From an uncultured Clostridia bacterium (GTDB taxonomy: Bacteria; Bacillota; Clostridia; UBA1381; UBA9506): a stretch of DNA of 64,000 nt. The stretch lies in NCBI GenBank assembly GCA_934438075.1, contig CAKSBF010000011.1, positions 19,941 to 83,940 on the forward strand, in the 5' to 3' direction. The position numbers and the translations under genes are program-made. Positions 1 through 7,297 of the stretch are shown here, one piece after another. Each line of letters starts with the position of its first letter. Position 1 is the first letter of the stretch. Below the pieces are notes generated by a model. It saw only the letters and a list, made by a program, of their open reading frames with translations, was not told where the DNA came from and ran no database searches.

Positions 1-134
1 ATGAGGGCAGTGGATTGGGAGGCAGTGTTGCAGATATTAAAAAACTTTGTCCGCACGCCGTGGTGGAAAAAGGAATTGCTGTTCGCGGTGCCGGCGTTCG
101 GTCAGCGCGTGCAGAACTCGAGAAATGGATATAG
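1..134 (+). CDS. flavodoxin family protein, C-terminal end only
   Basis: The reading frame that begins at position 3 is open to a TAG at 132-134 and encodes 43 residues with the Gly-Ser-rich loop and the final helix usual at the end of small flavodoxins (ending in ELEKWI). The start lies outside the window. Flavodoxins are FMN electron carriers in the cytoplasm. The gene sits 26 bases upstream of an FMN reductase-like gene in the same direction, so it probably belongs to the same redox operon. The identification rests on a short tail and on the neighbours, so it is moderate. Confidence 0.55.
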   Translation, partial: EGSGLGGSVADIKKLCPHAVVEKGIAVRGAGVRSARAELEKWI

Positions 135-160
135 ATTAAAAATATAGGAGGAAACGTGAT

Positions 161-697
161 ATGAAAAAAGTGTTAATTATTTCGGCAAGCCCCAGAAAAC
201 ATGGTAATTCGGATTTGTTGTGCGACCGATTTGCGGAGGGAGCAAGAGAAAACGGCAATGATGTGGAAAAGGTATTTCTTGCGGATAAAAATATTGCTTA
301 TTGTCATGGCTGCGGCGTCTGCAATACCTCACACAAGTGTGTGCAGAAGGATGACATGGCGGAGATGCTGGATAAAATGGCAAACGCGGAGGTAATTGTC
401 TTTGCCACACCCGTATATTTTTATTCGATGGACGGCCAGATGAAAACCTTTATTGACCGCACGGTGCCAAGATATACGGAGTTTGTCAATAAAGACTTTT
501 ACTTCATTCTGACGGCTGCAGATACAGAAAAGGCAAATTTGAACCGCACTATGGAAACGTTTCGGGGCTTTACGGAGGATTGCCTGGAGGGAGCGAAAGA
601 AGCCGGGATTATTTATGGCACGGGCGCGTGGCAGATAGGAGAAATTAAGAATACTCCGGCATATGATGAGGCTTATGAGATGGGAAGGAGAGTGTGA
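161..697 (+). CDS. NADPH-dependent FMN reductase / iron-sulfur flavoprotein-like protein
   Basis: This 178-residue protein has the flavodoxin-like fold signature of the NADPH-dependent FMN reductase family. It begins with a beta strand and the phosphate-binding loop SASPRKHGNS (about residues 8-17). A cysteine cluster follows (Cys48, 51, 54, 60, in CxxCxxCx5C), then KDDM, the pattern of Isf-type flavoproteins that may bind a [4Fe-4S] cluster. It probably transfers electrons in the cytoplasm; the substrate is unknown. The AGGAGG at 147-152 supports the start. The stop codon overlaps the region of the next start, so translation of the aldo/keto reductase may be coupled to it. Confidence 0.85.
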   Translation: MKKVLIISASPRKHGNSDLLCDRFAEGARENGNDVEKVFLADKNIAYCHGCGVCNTSHKCVQKDDMAEMLDKMANAEVIVFATPVYFYSMDGQMKTFIDRTVPRYTEFVNKDFYFILTAADTEKANLNRTMETFRGFTEDCLEGAKEAGIIYGTGAWQIGEIKNTPAYDEAYEMGRRV

Positions 698-699
698 AA

Positions 700-1587
700 A
701 TGGAATATGTAACATTATCAAATGGTGTAAAAATGCCGATTTTGGGCTACGGTGTTTATCAGGTGACGAAGGAAGAATGTGAACGCTGTGTGCTGGATGC
801 TTTAAAGGTCGGTTATCGGCATATTGATACTGCACAGGCATATTTTAACGAAGAAGAGGTTGGCAGTGCTGTTTTAAAATCCGGTGTTCCGAGAGAGGAT
901 ATTTTTCTTACCACAAAAGTATGGATTGAAAATTACGGTTATGAGAAGGCAAAAAAGTCAGTTGAGGAATCTATGAGAAAACTTCAGACCGATTATCTTG
1001 ATCTTGTACTTTTACATCAACCGTTCGCTGATTATTATGGTGCGTGGAAAGCTTTGGAGGAACTTTATGAAGAGGGAAAAATCCGCGCAATCGGCATATC
1101 TAATTTTTATGCTGATCGTATGGTTGATTTTGCTTCATTTAATCGTGTAAAGCCTATGGTTAATCAAATGGAAACTCATATTTTTAATCAGCAAAAAGAA
1201 TTGAAAAAATGGGCAGAAAAATATGGTATACAACTGGAAGCATGGGGACCGTTCGGTGAGGGACGGGAAGGCATTTTTGATAATGCGGTTATTGGACAGA
1301 TTGCTGAAAAGTATGGCAAGACAGCCGCGCAGGTCATGCTCCGCTGGAATATTCAGCGCGGCGTGGTGGTTATTCCGAAATCAACGCATGCGGAACGGAT
1401 GGAAGAGAACTTTAAGGTTTTTGATTTTTCACTGTCCGATGAGGATATGGAGGCAATTGCAGCCTTGGATAAGAATAAAAGTGCTTTTTTTGCCCACACC
1501 GATCCCGGTATGGTAGAGTGGTTTGTAGGTATGGTGGAGGAAAGAAAAAAGAATCATGACTCTTCAAAAGAAAAAAAGAACTGGTAG
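700..1587 (+). CDS. aldo/keto reductase
   Basis: This is a 295-residue NADPH-dependent aldo/keto reductase of the 2,5-diketo-gluconate reductase-like group. The catalytic tetrad is visible as Asp43, Tyr48, Lys73 and His106, and the C-terminal cofactor loop holds IPKSTH. It would reduce aldehydes or ketones in the cytoplasm. A GTG at 694 would overlap the previous stop, but the GGAAGGAG at 683-690 is spaced better for ATG 700, which I chose. It lies in a cluster of redox genes (flavodoxin, FMN reductase, cupin, alcohol dehydrogenase), which suggests detoxification of reactive carbonyls or electron disposal. Confidence 0.9.
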   Translation: MEYVTLSNGVKMPILGYGVYQVTKEECERCVLDALKVGYRHIDTAQAYFNEEEVGSAVLKSGVPREDIFLTTKVWIENYGYEKAKKSVEESMRKLQTDYLDLVLLHQPFADYYGAWKALEELYEEGKIRAIGISNFYADRMVDFASFNRVKPMVNQMETHIFNQQKELKKWAEKYGIQLEAWGPFGEGREGIFDNAVIGQIAEKYGKTAAQVMLRWNIQRGVVVIPKSTHAERMEENFKVFDFSLSDEDMEAIAALDKNKSAFFAHTDPGMVEWFVGMVEERKKNHDSSKEKKNW

Positions 1588-1599
1588 GAGGACAAAATT

Positions 1600-2607
1600 A
1601 TGAAAAAAGTATTATCTATAATTCTGAGCATGATATTTATGATGTCTGTGGTAACGGCTTGCAGTGCCGCAGACGATAGTGCGGAAACAAAAACAGAGGG
1701 TTTTGTGCTTGCAATGCAAATTGGCAATTCTGTTATGACGGTAAACGGAACGGAAAAGCCGATTGATGATCAGGGCACTGCTCCTGTAATTGTTGATGAC
1801 AGGACATTGCTTCCCGTGCGTGCGGTTGTGGAAGAAATGGGAGGAACGGTTTCATGGAACGAAGATACAAAGGAAGTAACACTCCGCTGCGCGTCAGATG
1901 AGATTAAGCTGACAATTGATTCTAAATCCGCATTACTAAACGGAGAAGAAAAAAAGTTGGATGTTGCACCGACCATTATCAACGGGCGCACGATGCTGCC
2001 GATACGATTCATTGCGGAAAGTTTTCGGTTTGGTGTAGCTTGGGATGGCGCAGCGCAAACAGTTACTATTACAAAAGCCGGGGAAGCGGAGAATCCAGCT
2101 GTGCAGCCGAGTGAGGAACCGGAAACAAAAAAACTGGTAGTTTATTTTTCTGCAACCGGCAGTACAAAAAAGGCGGCGGAATATATAGCAAAAGCGGCAG
2201 GCGCGGATTTGTTTGAAATAGAACCGGCAGCGCCGTATACCAGCGCAGACCTCAACTGGAATGACAGTAACAGTCGTGTATCGAAGGAACATGATAATCC
2301 TGCAGACAGAGCGGTTGAACTGAAATCAAGTGATGTTCCGAACTGGGAGCAATATGACACCGTTTGGATTGGTTACCCCATCTGGTGGGGCATTGCTGCT
2401 TGGCCGGTCAATAGCTTCGTTCAGGCAAATGATTTTACAGGAAAAACAGTAATTCCTTTCTGCACATCGGCAAGTTCAAGCCTGGGAGAAAGCGGTAAAT
2501 TGTTGGCGACAGACGCAGAAACGGGAACTTGGCTTGACGGCGTGAGATTTTCTTCCGGTGTGTCGGAGGAAACGGTAACAGAGTGGGTTAAAAATATTGA
2601 CAAGTAA
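1600..2607 (+). CDS. lipoprotein with stalk domain fused to a flavodoxin domain
   Basis: The 335-residue product starts with a hydrophobic signal sequence ending in VTAC (Cys21), a plausible lipobox. Residues about 35-155 form a copper-amine-oxidase-N-like 'stalk' domain with the repeated TLLPVR / TMLPIR hallmark. Residues about 175-335 are a flavodoxin domain with the FMN loop SATGSTKKAA and the aromatic loop YPIWWG. Both domains are common, but the joined architecture with an export signal implies a flavodoxin outside the membrane. The start has an AGGAGG at 1587-1592. It lies in a redox gene cluster. Without an export signal it would be a cytoplasmic electron carrier; the signal looks real. 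Confidence 0.8.
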   Translation: MKKVLSIILSMIFMMSVVTACSAADDSAETKTEGFVLAMQIGNSVMTVNGTEKPIDDQGTAPVIVDDRTLLPVRAVVEEMGGTVSWNEDTKEVTLRCASDEIKLTIDSKSALLNGEEKKLDVAPTIINGRTMLPIRFIAESFRFGVAWDGAAQTVTITKAGEAENPAVQPSEEPETKKLVVYFSATGSTKKAAEYIAKAAGADLFEIEPAAPYTSADLNWNDSNSRVSKEHDNPADRAVELKSSDVPNWEQYDTVWIGYPIWWGIAAWPVNSFVQANDFTGKTVIPFCTSASSSLGESGKLLATDAETGTWLDGVRFSSGVSEETVTEWVKNIDK

Positions 2608-2659
2608 AGAAAATAGATGCATTAATTTTATAAAATTGTAAATAGGGGGTATTATAAAT

Positions 2660-3427
2660 ATGGCAATAAGAAAACAGACGGCGGGCAGAGACAGTCTGGG
2701 CAGCTTTGCTCCCAAATTTGCACAGCTTAATGATGATATTCTTTTCGGCGAGGTTTGGGCAAGGGAGGATAAGCTGTCTTTGAAACTGCGTTCCATTCTC
2801 ACGGTTTCTGCATTGGTCAGCAAGGGCATGGTTGACAGTTCTTTCGCCTATCATGCAAAAACAGCAAAGGAAAACGGTGTCAGCAAAACGGAAATGGCGG
2901 AGATTTTAACACACCTTGCTTTTTATGCGGGCTGGCCGAACGCGTGGGCTGCATTTCGTGTGGTGAAAGAGATATATGACGAAGAGAACGGCTCAGAACC
3001 GGTACATGGTGGCATGTTCGGACTTGGTGAGCCGAATCGTGCATATGCAAATTATTTTATCGGCAACAGCTATTTAAAGCCGCTGACCAATCCGGAAGAA
3101 ACCATATTCATCGCAAACGTAACCTTTGAGCCGGGATGCCGCAACAACTGGCATGTTCATAAAGCAGCCGCCGGCGGCGGCCAGCTCCTGCTTTGCACTG
3201 ATGGAGAGGGATGGTATCAGGAGAGTGGCAAAATGCCGCAAAGTCTGAAGCCGGGTGATGTTGTCTTTATCCCGGCGGGTGTAAAGCATTGGCACGGCGC
3301 AAAGGAAAACTGCTGGTTTTCACATCTGGCGGTAGAATGTCCGGGTGAGGATACATCTACGGAATGGTTGGAAGCGGTTGATGATTTACAATATCCGAAA
3401 AATAGTATTGAAACGGAGGAAAAATAA
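2660..3427 (+). CDS. carboxymuconolactone decarboxylase-family / cupin fusion protein
   Basis: This 255-residue protein has an N-terminal carboxymuconolactone decarboxylase (AhpD-like) domain at about residues 20-105. A C-terminal cupin barrel follows at about 125-225, with metal-binding residues in WHVH and later KHWHG. Such two-domain proteins recur in Clostridia beside aldo/keto reductases and flavodoxins; the exact reaction is not established. The typical AhpD CxxC pair is not visible, so peroxidase activity should not be assumed. The start is preceded by AGGGGG at 2643-2648. It is followed one base later by the alcohol dehydrogenase gene. Confidence 0.85.
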   Translation: MAIRKQTAGRDSLGSFAPKFAQLNDDILFGEVWAREDKLSLKLRSILTVSALVSKGMVDSSFAYHAKTAKENGVSKTEMAEILTHLAFYAGWPNAWAAFRVVKEIYDEENGSEPVHGGMFGLGEPNRAYANYFIGNSYLKPLTNPEETIFIANVTFEPGCRNNWHVHKAAAGGGQLLLCTDGEGWYQESGKMPQSLKPGDVVFIPAGVKHWHGAKENCWFSHLAVECPGEDTSTEWLEAVDDLQYPKNSIETEEK

Positions 3428-3428
3428 A

Positions 3429-4592
3429 ATGAAATATGATTTTACCTACTATAACCCGACGAAAGTTTATTTTGGTAAAACGGCGCTGGAACATTTGCCG
3501 GCGGAACTTGCAAATTATGGGGACAATGTACTCCTTATGTACGGGAAAGGTTCAGTAAAAAAGAGTGGACTTTATGACCAGATAACAGAGATTTTAAAGC
3601 AAGCGGGTAAAAGTGTGACCGAGCTTTCCGGTATTAAGTCTAATCCTTCTTATGCACAGCTTTTAGAAGGTGCAAGGCTTGTGCGGGAAAACAATATTGA
3701 TTTTATTCTTGCTGTGGGCGGCGGCTCAGTGATTGACTGCGCAAAGGGTATTTCCGTTTCGGCGTACTGTGAAGGCGATCCGTGGCAAAAATATTGGATT
3801 AATTTTGAAGATGTCAGTAATAAAACTGTACCGGTTGGCGCGGTTCTTACCATGGCCGGCACAGGCTCGGAGATGAACGGCGGATCAGTCATTACCAATG
3901 AAGAAAAAATGTTGAAAAATGGCAGAGTTTTTCCGGCTGAAGTTAATCCGAAATTTGCGGTTTTAAATCCGGAATATACCTATACCGTACCGCAGTATCA
4001 AATGGTAAGCGGTATCTTTGACACTATGTCACATTTGATGGAACAGTATTTTTCGGGCGATGATGACAACACTACCGATTATGTACTGGAAGGTGTGATG
4101 CGCTCTTTGGTGCACAGCGCCAGAATAGCAATGCAGGATTGCAAAAACTATGAAGCGCGCAGTAATATTATGTGGTGTGCAACCATTGGACTGAACACTA
4201 TTACCGGACTTTCCAAGCAGCAGGACTGGGAGGTTCATATGATAGAACATCAGCTGGGAGCGTATACCGACTGTGCACATGGCGCCGGTCTTGCTGCTGT
4301 ATCGGTGGCATATTATCGGTATATTTGCGAATACGGAATGGATAAGTTTGTTCGTTTTGCAAAAAATGTATGGGGTGTCAATACGGAGGCTATGAGCCGC
4401 GAAGAGGCAGCCGATGCCGGCATCGAAAAGCTGGGAGAATTTATTCGTGAGCTTGGTTTGCCGCAGTCTTTAAAAGAGCTTGGAGCAACGGAGGACATGT
4501 TGGAGCCGATTGCAAATTCCACTGTGTTGGGCGGAGGTTATAAACAGATGAGCGCAGAAGATATTCTGAAAGTGCTGAAGGCTTGTTTCTAA
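3429..4592 (+). CDS. iron-containing alcohol dehydrogenase
   Basis: This is a 387-residue group III (iron-dependent) alcohol dehydrogenase resembling NADH-dependent butanol dehydrogenases and YqhD. The nucleotide-binding GGGSVIDCAK is near residue 98. Metal-binding histidines occur in DTMSHLMEQ, EHQLGAY and CAHGAG. It would reduce aldehydes to alcohols, serving fermentation or detoxification. A longer in-frame start at 3345 overlaps the cupin gene; ATG 3429 is preferred because GGAGG at 3416-3420 precedes it and the protein then starts at the usual family position. A terminator hairpin closes the cluster. Confidence 0.92.
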   Translation: MKYDFTYYNPTKVYFGKTALEHLPAELANYGDNVLLMYGKGSVKKSGLYDQITEILKQAGKSVTELSGIKSNPSYAQLLEGARLVRENNIDFILAVGGGSVIDCAKGISVSAYCEGDPWQKYWINFEDVSNKTVPVGAVLTMAGTGSEMNGGSVITNEEKMLKNGRVFPAEVNPKFAVLNPEYTYTVPQYQMVSGIFDTMSHLMEQYFSGDDDNTTDYVLEGVMRSLVHSARIAMQDCKNYEARSNIMWCATIGLNTITGLSKQQDWEVHMIEHQLGAYTDCAHGAGLAAVSVAYYRYICEYGMDKFVRFAKNVWGVNTEAMSREEAADAGIEKLGEFIRELGLPQSLKELGATEDMLEPIANSTVLGGGYKQMSAEDILKVLKACF

Positions 4593-4620
4593 AAACCTGC
4601 AAAAACAGAAAATAAGATAA

Positions 4621-4661
4621 AAAATCAACACGTATCCGATACAAGATGCGTGTTGATTTTT
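4621..4661 (+). terminator. intrinsic terminator after the alcohol dehydrogenase gene
   Basis: AATCAACACG pairs with CGTGTTGATT across a loop of about 14 bases, followed by a run of T. It ends the redox cluster. Confidence 0.75.
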
Positions 4662-4665
4662 GTTA

Positions 4666-4694
4666 TTGGGTATGATATAATAAATTTGTATAAT
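4666..4694 (+). promoter_or_regulatory. candidate sigma-A promoter for the EamA gene
   Basis: TTGGGT and TATAAT are 17 bases apart. If used, it produces a 5' leader of about 375 bases before the EamA start. Confidence 0.4.
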
Positions 4695-5077
4695 ATTTTT
4701 GCAAATCAATTTTAGGCAGCTGAAAAGAAACATTATTCATTTTGTTTGCCGGTAAAAAGGCATCGTGTCGGCTGTATGAAAACGGATATACCTAATTAAA
4801 AAACTGATTTTTTGAAAGAAATCGGCTTTTATGCACGAATGGAATGGTTTAGCAAGAATGATTCCAAATCTGTGTTTTTCACTTTTTGGAATCTATATGA
4901 CACATTCTTTTTATAAGACACTGCGCAAGTGGCGGCATTGGCAGTTTACATATATAACTTTCCTCAAGTAAAGGGATTAACGATACATATGGACAAACGG
5001 CAGGAGTATGCCGTTTCCGGTTAATTGCTTCTTCGGGACGGTGCGCATTTTATGATCATTATAATACGGAGGACGGA
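4695..5077 (+). other. long untranslated leader with hairpins, function unknown
   Basis: There is no credible gene in 4593-5077 apart from the terminator and promoter listed. The stretch contains several inverted repeats: ATTCCAAA (4860-4867) with TTTTGGAAT (4884-4892), and AAACGGCA with TGCCGTTT (4995-5016) around GGAGTA. A CCGG follows, then a TTCTTCGGGACGG segment. This clustering close to the start codon suggests a structured regulatory leader, but I could not match it to a known riboswitch class. The ribosome site is ACGGAGGACGG at 5066-5076. Confidence 0.35.
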
Positions 5078-6004
5078 ATGGAACATTCTAAAAAAATATA
5101 TACGAACCCCCTGTTCGTTGCGGTTGGGGCTATTTTATGCTGTGCACTGTGGGGAAGTGCGACACCGTTTATTAAGTTGGGATATGCACTTATTTTACCG
5201 GTTAAAGACACCCCGTCAACGATACTTTTTGCAGGGGTTCGTTTTATGTTTGCCGGCATTATTACCATACTGATATACAGTATAGCGCGGAAAAAGTGGC
5301 TGTACCCTCGCAGGGAAAACCTGAAAAGAGTTGCGGCGGTCAGTTGTTTTCAGACGGTGATTCAATATTTTTTCTTTTATATAGGTCTTGCGAATACATC
5401 CGGCGTAAAAGGAACGGTTTTGAGCGGTTCAAATGCTTTTTTTGCTTTGCTTGCGGCAAGTCTGATATTTAAACAGGAAAAACTGACGCTGAGAAAAATT
5501 GTGGCGTGTCTTTTAGGATTTGCGGGAATTGTTATTATTAACCTTAACGGGCTGGATTTTAATATGAATTTTACCGGTGATGGTTTTGTACTTTTTTCAG
5601 CAATGGCATACGCGGTGTCATCTGTTTTGATGAAAAAGTATTCAAAATTTGAGGACCCTGTTGTAATAAGCGGATATCAGTTTTTTGCAGGGGGCATTGT
5701 GATGATAGCTGCGGGGCTTGCCTTTGGCGGACGTATTGTCATTACGGGTTTTGAGGCACTTGCGGTTCTTGCATATCTGTCTTTTTTGTCTGCTGTTGCA
5801 TATGCGTTATGGGGTATCCTATTGAAATACAATCCCGTTTCGAGGGTGACGATATACAGCTTTTGTATTCCTGTATTCGGTGTTTTGCTTTCGAATCTTA
5901 TGCTTTCGGAAAAAACGAACGTTTCACCGCTTAACCTGGTAATTACCCTTGTGCTTATTTGTGTGGGAATCATTATTTTGAATTACAACAAAGAAAACAG
6001 TTAA
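5078..6004 (+). CDS. EamA/DMT-family membrane transporter
   Basis: The 308-residue product is very hydrophobic, with about ten predicted membrane segments and two EamA repeats. The first covers about residues 12-145 and the second 160-300, each ending in a GxxxIxxN-type segment (GFAGIVIINLNG, ICVGIIILNY). Members export amino acids, nucleosides or other small metabolites; the substrate here cannot be told. It is preceded by an unusually long leader and followed 18 bases later by prfA. Family assignment is secure, substrate unknown. Confidence 0.9.
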   Translation: MEHSKKIYTNPLFVAVGAILCCALWGSATPFIKLGYALILPVKDTPSTILFAGVRFMFAGIITILIYSIARKKWLYPRRENLKRVAAVSCFQTVIQYFFFYIGLANTSGVKGTVLSGSNAFFALLAASLIFKQEKLTLRKIVACLLGFAGIVIINLNGLDFNMNFTGDGFVLFSAMAYAVSSVLMKKYSKFEDPVVISGYQFFAGGIVMIAAGLAFGGRIVITGFEALAVLAYLSFLSAVAYALWGILLKYNPVSRVTIYSFCIPVFGVLLSNLMLSEKTNVSPLNLVITLVLICVGIIILNYNKENS

Positions 6005-6022
6005 AATATTTGGGAGGAAACT

Positions 6023-7099
6023 ATGTTTGAAAAATTATCATTTATTGAGGAGCGTTACCGCGAGTTGTCGGAGCAAATCAGCGATCCGGCGGTGATTGCC
6101 GATCAGGAGAAGTTTCGCAAGTTGTGCAAGGAGCAGTCGGATATGACGCCGATTGTGGAGAAATACAGAGAATATAAAAAGCTTTCGCAGGACATGGAAG
6201 ATTCGCAGGCAATGCTGGCTGACGGTGAGCTTGATAAGGAATTGCGTGAGATGGCAGAGGAAGAAATTTCGGAATGTAAAAAGGAACTGGAAAGACTGAA
6301 TGAAGAATTAAAAATATTGCTTTTGCCGAAGGATCCCAATGACGACAAAAACGTAATTGTGGAAATCCGCGGCGGTGCGGGCGGCGATGAAGCAGCCTTG
6401 TTTGCCGGTGATTTGTTCCGCATGTATTCCATGTACGCCGAGTCGAAACGTTGGAAGGTGGACATTATGAATTCCAATGCAACGGAACTGGGCGGTTATA
6501 AAGAAATTTCGTTTAGCATTGAAGGACAGGGGGCATATTCGCGCCTGAAGTTTGAGAGCGGTGTTCATCGTGTGCAGAGAATCCCTTCTACAGAGTCCGG
6601 AGGCAGAATTCATACATCTACCGTTACGGTTGCCGTGCTTCCGGAGGTAGAGGAAGTGGAAGTGGAGATTAATCAAAACGATTTGCGTATAGATGTATTC
6701 CGTGCGGGCGGACCGGGCGGACAGTGCGTAAACACAACGGATTCCGCGGTGCGCATTACCCACTTGCCGACCGGCTTGGTGGTTTCGTGTCAGGACGAAA
6801 AGTCACAGCTGAAGAATAAGGAGAAGGGAATGAAGATTTTGCGCTCCCGTCTGTATGAACTGATGCAGAGCAAACAGCATGAGGAGATTGCGCAGGAGAG
6901 AAAGAGCCAGGTCGGAACCGGTGACCGCAGCGAACGAATCCGCACTTACAACTTTCCGCAGGGGCGTGTTACCGATCACCGTATCGGCTTAACGCTGCAC
7001 CGCCTGGAAAGTATCTTAAACGGGGATTTGGATGAAATTATTGATGCGCTGGTTACTACGCATCAAAGTGAGCTGCTGAAAGGCGAACAGGGAGATTAA
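6023..7099 (+). CDS. prfA: peptide chain release factor 1
   Basis: This 358-residue protein recognises UAA and UAG stop codons and triggers peptide release on the ribosome. The GGQ motif (RAGGPGGQCVN, about residue 231) is intact. The codon-recognition motif is Pro-Ser-Thr in RIPSTES, where the usual form is Pro-Ala-Thr; the variant keeps the Pro and Thr. Start and length match the family, with GGGAGG at 6010-6015. The methyltransferase gene prmC, which often adjoins prfA, is not next to it. A terminator hairpin follows. Confidence 0.97.
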   Translation: MFEKLSFIEERYRELSEQISDPAVIADQEKFRKLCKEQSDMTPIVEKYREYKKLSQDMEDSQAMLADGELDKELREMAEEEISECKKELERLNEELKILLLPKDPNDDKNVIVEIRGGAGGDEAALFAGDLFRMYSMYAESKRWKVDIMNSNATELGGYKEISFSIEGQGAYSRLKFESGVHRVQRIPSTESGGRIHTSTVTVAVLPEVEEVEVEINQNDLRIDVFRAGGPGGQCVNTTDSAVRITHLPTGLVVSCQDEKSQLKNKEKGMKILRSRLYELMQSKQHEEIAQERKSQVGTGDRSERIRTYNFPQGRVTDHRIGLTLHRLESILNGDLDEIIDALVTTHQSELLKGEQGD

Positions 7100-7105
7100 T
7101 ATTTT

Positions 7106-7152
7106 AAGGGACTGGAAAAGCTGATATTTTATGGTTTTTCTCAGTCCCTTCT
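7106..7152 (+). terminator. hairpin terminator after prfA
   Basis: AAGGGACTG (7106-7114) pairs with CAGTCCCTT (7142-7150), and AAAA/TTTT extends the stem. The T run is weak. Confidence 0.6.
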
Positions 7153-7216
7153 TCGGATAGGTCTTAGGCTATAGCGAGACCGGGCGGCCGCCTTTAGAGA
7201 GATATGTGATAATTCC

Positions 7217-7244
7217 TTGACAAATCTTTAAAAATTGATATAAT
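7217..7244 (+). promoter_or_regulatory. sigma-A promoter of the aconitase operon
   Basis: TTGACA (7217-7222) and TATAAT (7239-7244) are 16 bases apart, upstream of the aconitase gene. Confidence 0.8.
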
Positions 7245-7297
7245 ATTAAGTATGAATGTTTTAGGAAGAAGAAATGGCTTTCTTCGGGAAGGAATGA

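Noticed and set aside
4980..5050. Purine or guanidine riboswitch before the EamA gene
   Set aside because: ATATGG and a hairpin recall purine riboswitches, but the conserved loop sequences and three-way junction are not recognisable.
7190..7200. Transferred DNA suggested by the GC-rich block GGGCGGCCGCC
   Set aside because: It is only about ten bases in a normal intergenic region, with no mobile genes.
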